Origin: 20-14-all-45-10 sp964435965
GTDB taxonomy: Bacteria; Chloroflexota; Dehalococcoidia; GIF9; AB-539-J10
Reading direction: 5' to 3'
Length of the DNA: 6,041 nucleotides
Assembly: GCA_964435965.1 (NCBI GenBank)
Contig: CAYTBB010000073.1
Coordinates: 1-6,041, forward strand
The notes under the pieces are model-generated. The model did no database searches and had not been told where the DNA came from. It saw only the letters and a list, made by a program, of their open reading frames with translations. Made by a program: the position numbers and the translations under genes. Positions within the stretch are counted from its first letter, which is position 1. Each line of letters starts with the position of its first letter. Shown piece after piece: positions 5,399-6,041 of this stretch.

Positions 5399-6041
5399 AT
5401 GGGATACGAATATGAAATTAACGAGTTAGCCAAAGAAGAATCCTGGCGCATGTTCCGGATAATAGGCGAATTGGTCGAGGGATTTGATAAACTTTCAGGT
5501 ATAGAGCCAGCAGTAACTATATACGGTTCGGCCCGACTCCAGCCAGATAACGAGCTTTATGCACAGACAGAAGAAATAGCGCGCCGGCTTGGAGAGCTGG
5601 GCTTCTCTATTATAACTGGCGGTGGACCTGGTGTTATGGAGGCAGCCAATAAGGGTGCTTTTGAAGCTGGGGCTACGTCAATTGGGTTGAATATTGAACT
5701 ACCTGAGGAACAGGTTGGCAATGCTTACACCACAAAGTCAATAACATTCAGCCACTTCTTCGCCCGCAAAGTCATGCTGGTGAAGTATGCCACCGCCTTT
5801 ATCATCATGCCCGGCGGGTCAGGAACACTTGACGAGTTAACTGAGGTACTAACCCTGATGCAAACCCATAAGATAAAACCTTTCCCGGTGATATTATTCG
5901 GCAGCAGCTACTGGAAAGGACTTCTTGACTGGTTGCAGAGTTCTGTCCTGGCTAGAGGATTCATCTCCGAAGAAGATTTGGATTTACTTAGAGTTTGCGA
6001 TGAACCTGACACGGTAATTGAGACAGTTCAGAGATGGCATG
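5399..6041 (+). CDS. LOG/TIGR00730 family Rossmann-fold protein, cut by right edge
   Basis: The frame runs 214 codons to the window edge with no stop; the C-terminus is missing but probably only a short piece. The family includes LONELY GUY cytokinin-activating nucleotide phosphoribohydrolases, which cleave AMP-type nucleotides to base and ribose 5-phosphate; many bacterial members have no assigned substrate. GGGPGVMEAAN at 74-84, the FFARK block with R123 and K124, and PGGSGTLDE at 138-146 are the signature active-site motifs. A longer N-terminal helical extension (1-37), before the first strand VTIYGSAR, places it with the larger members rather than the minimal plant-like ones. The ATG at 5399 has GGAGGG at 5389-5394, four bases upstream. 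It stands alone after a long gap; no clear -35/-10 pair was found for it. Confidence 0.9.
   Translation, partial: MGYEYEINELAKEESWRMFRIIGELVEGFDKLSGIEPAVTIYGSARLQPDNELYAQTEEIARRLGELGFSIITGGGPGVMEAANKGAFEAGATSIGLNIELPEEQVGNAYTTKSITFSHFFARKVMLVKYATAFIIMPGGSGTLDELTEVLTLMQTHKIKPFPVILFGSSYWKGLLDWLQSSVLARGFISEEDLDLLRVCDEPDTVIETVQRWH

Noticed and set aside
1..6041. CRISPR array, tRNA or rRNA genes, intact transposase
   Set aside because: I looked for regularly spaced repeats, tRNA T-loop motifs and transposase motifs on both strands and saw none.

Overview
The window reads as a stretch of bacterial chromosome with ordinary housekeeping and metabolic genes separated by unusually long, partly decayed gaps. 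The flavour of the ArgG, RadC and galactose-1-phosphate uridylyltransferase-type proteins suggests an anaerobic Chloroflexota (Dehalococcoidia-like) genome. That placement rests on remembered protein similarity only and is tentative. Base composition looks moderate (mid-to-high 40s % GC by eye).

Layout, left to right. Positions 1-121 are a leader with a small hairpin and no supported gene. Argininosuccinate synthase (argG, 122-1327, +) follows. After 77 bases comes a RadC/JAB-domain protein (1405-2124, +). A 598-base gap (2125-2722) holds one copy of a short dispersed repeat and, directly after it, the 3' remnant of a protein gene with a PIN-like C-terminal pattern. A lipoprotein of the YbhB/PEBP family runs on the minus strand (2723-3313) and has a convincing promoter just upstream. 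The 516-base region between the YbhB start and the chosen galT-family start holds palindromes, an extended -10 promoter candidate and three consecutive stem-loops in the presumed leader. The galT-family gene (3830-4834, +) follows. A 564-base gap (4835-5398) carries the second copy of the dispersed repeat and a cluster of short direct repeats. The window ends inside a LOG/TIGR00730-family Rossmann-fold gene (5399 to the right edge, +).

Functionally the genes do not form an obvious pathway. argG makes argininosuccinate for arginine synthesis, but no argH is in view. The galT-type gene has no galK or galE beside it. The long spacers and the lone minus-strand gene argue for several independent transcription units; only argG and radC are close enough to be cotranscribed.

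No CRISPR array, tRNA, rRNA, intact transposase or defence cassette was seen. The points most worth a second look are: the two 33-base repeat copies (31/33 identical) in the same orientation that bracket ybhB and galT; the truncated PIN-like remnant abutting one copy; the structured galT leader; and the phased repeats upstream of the LOG gene.
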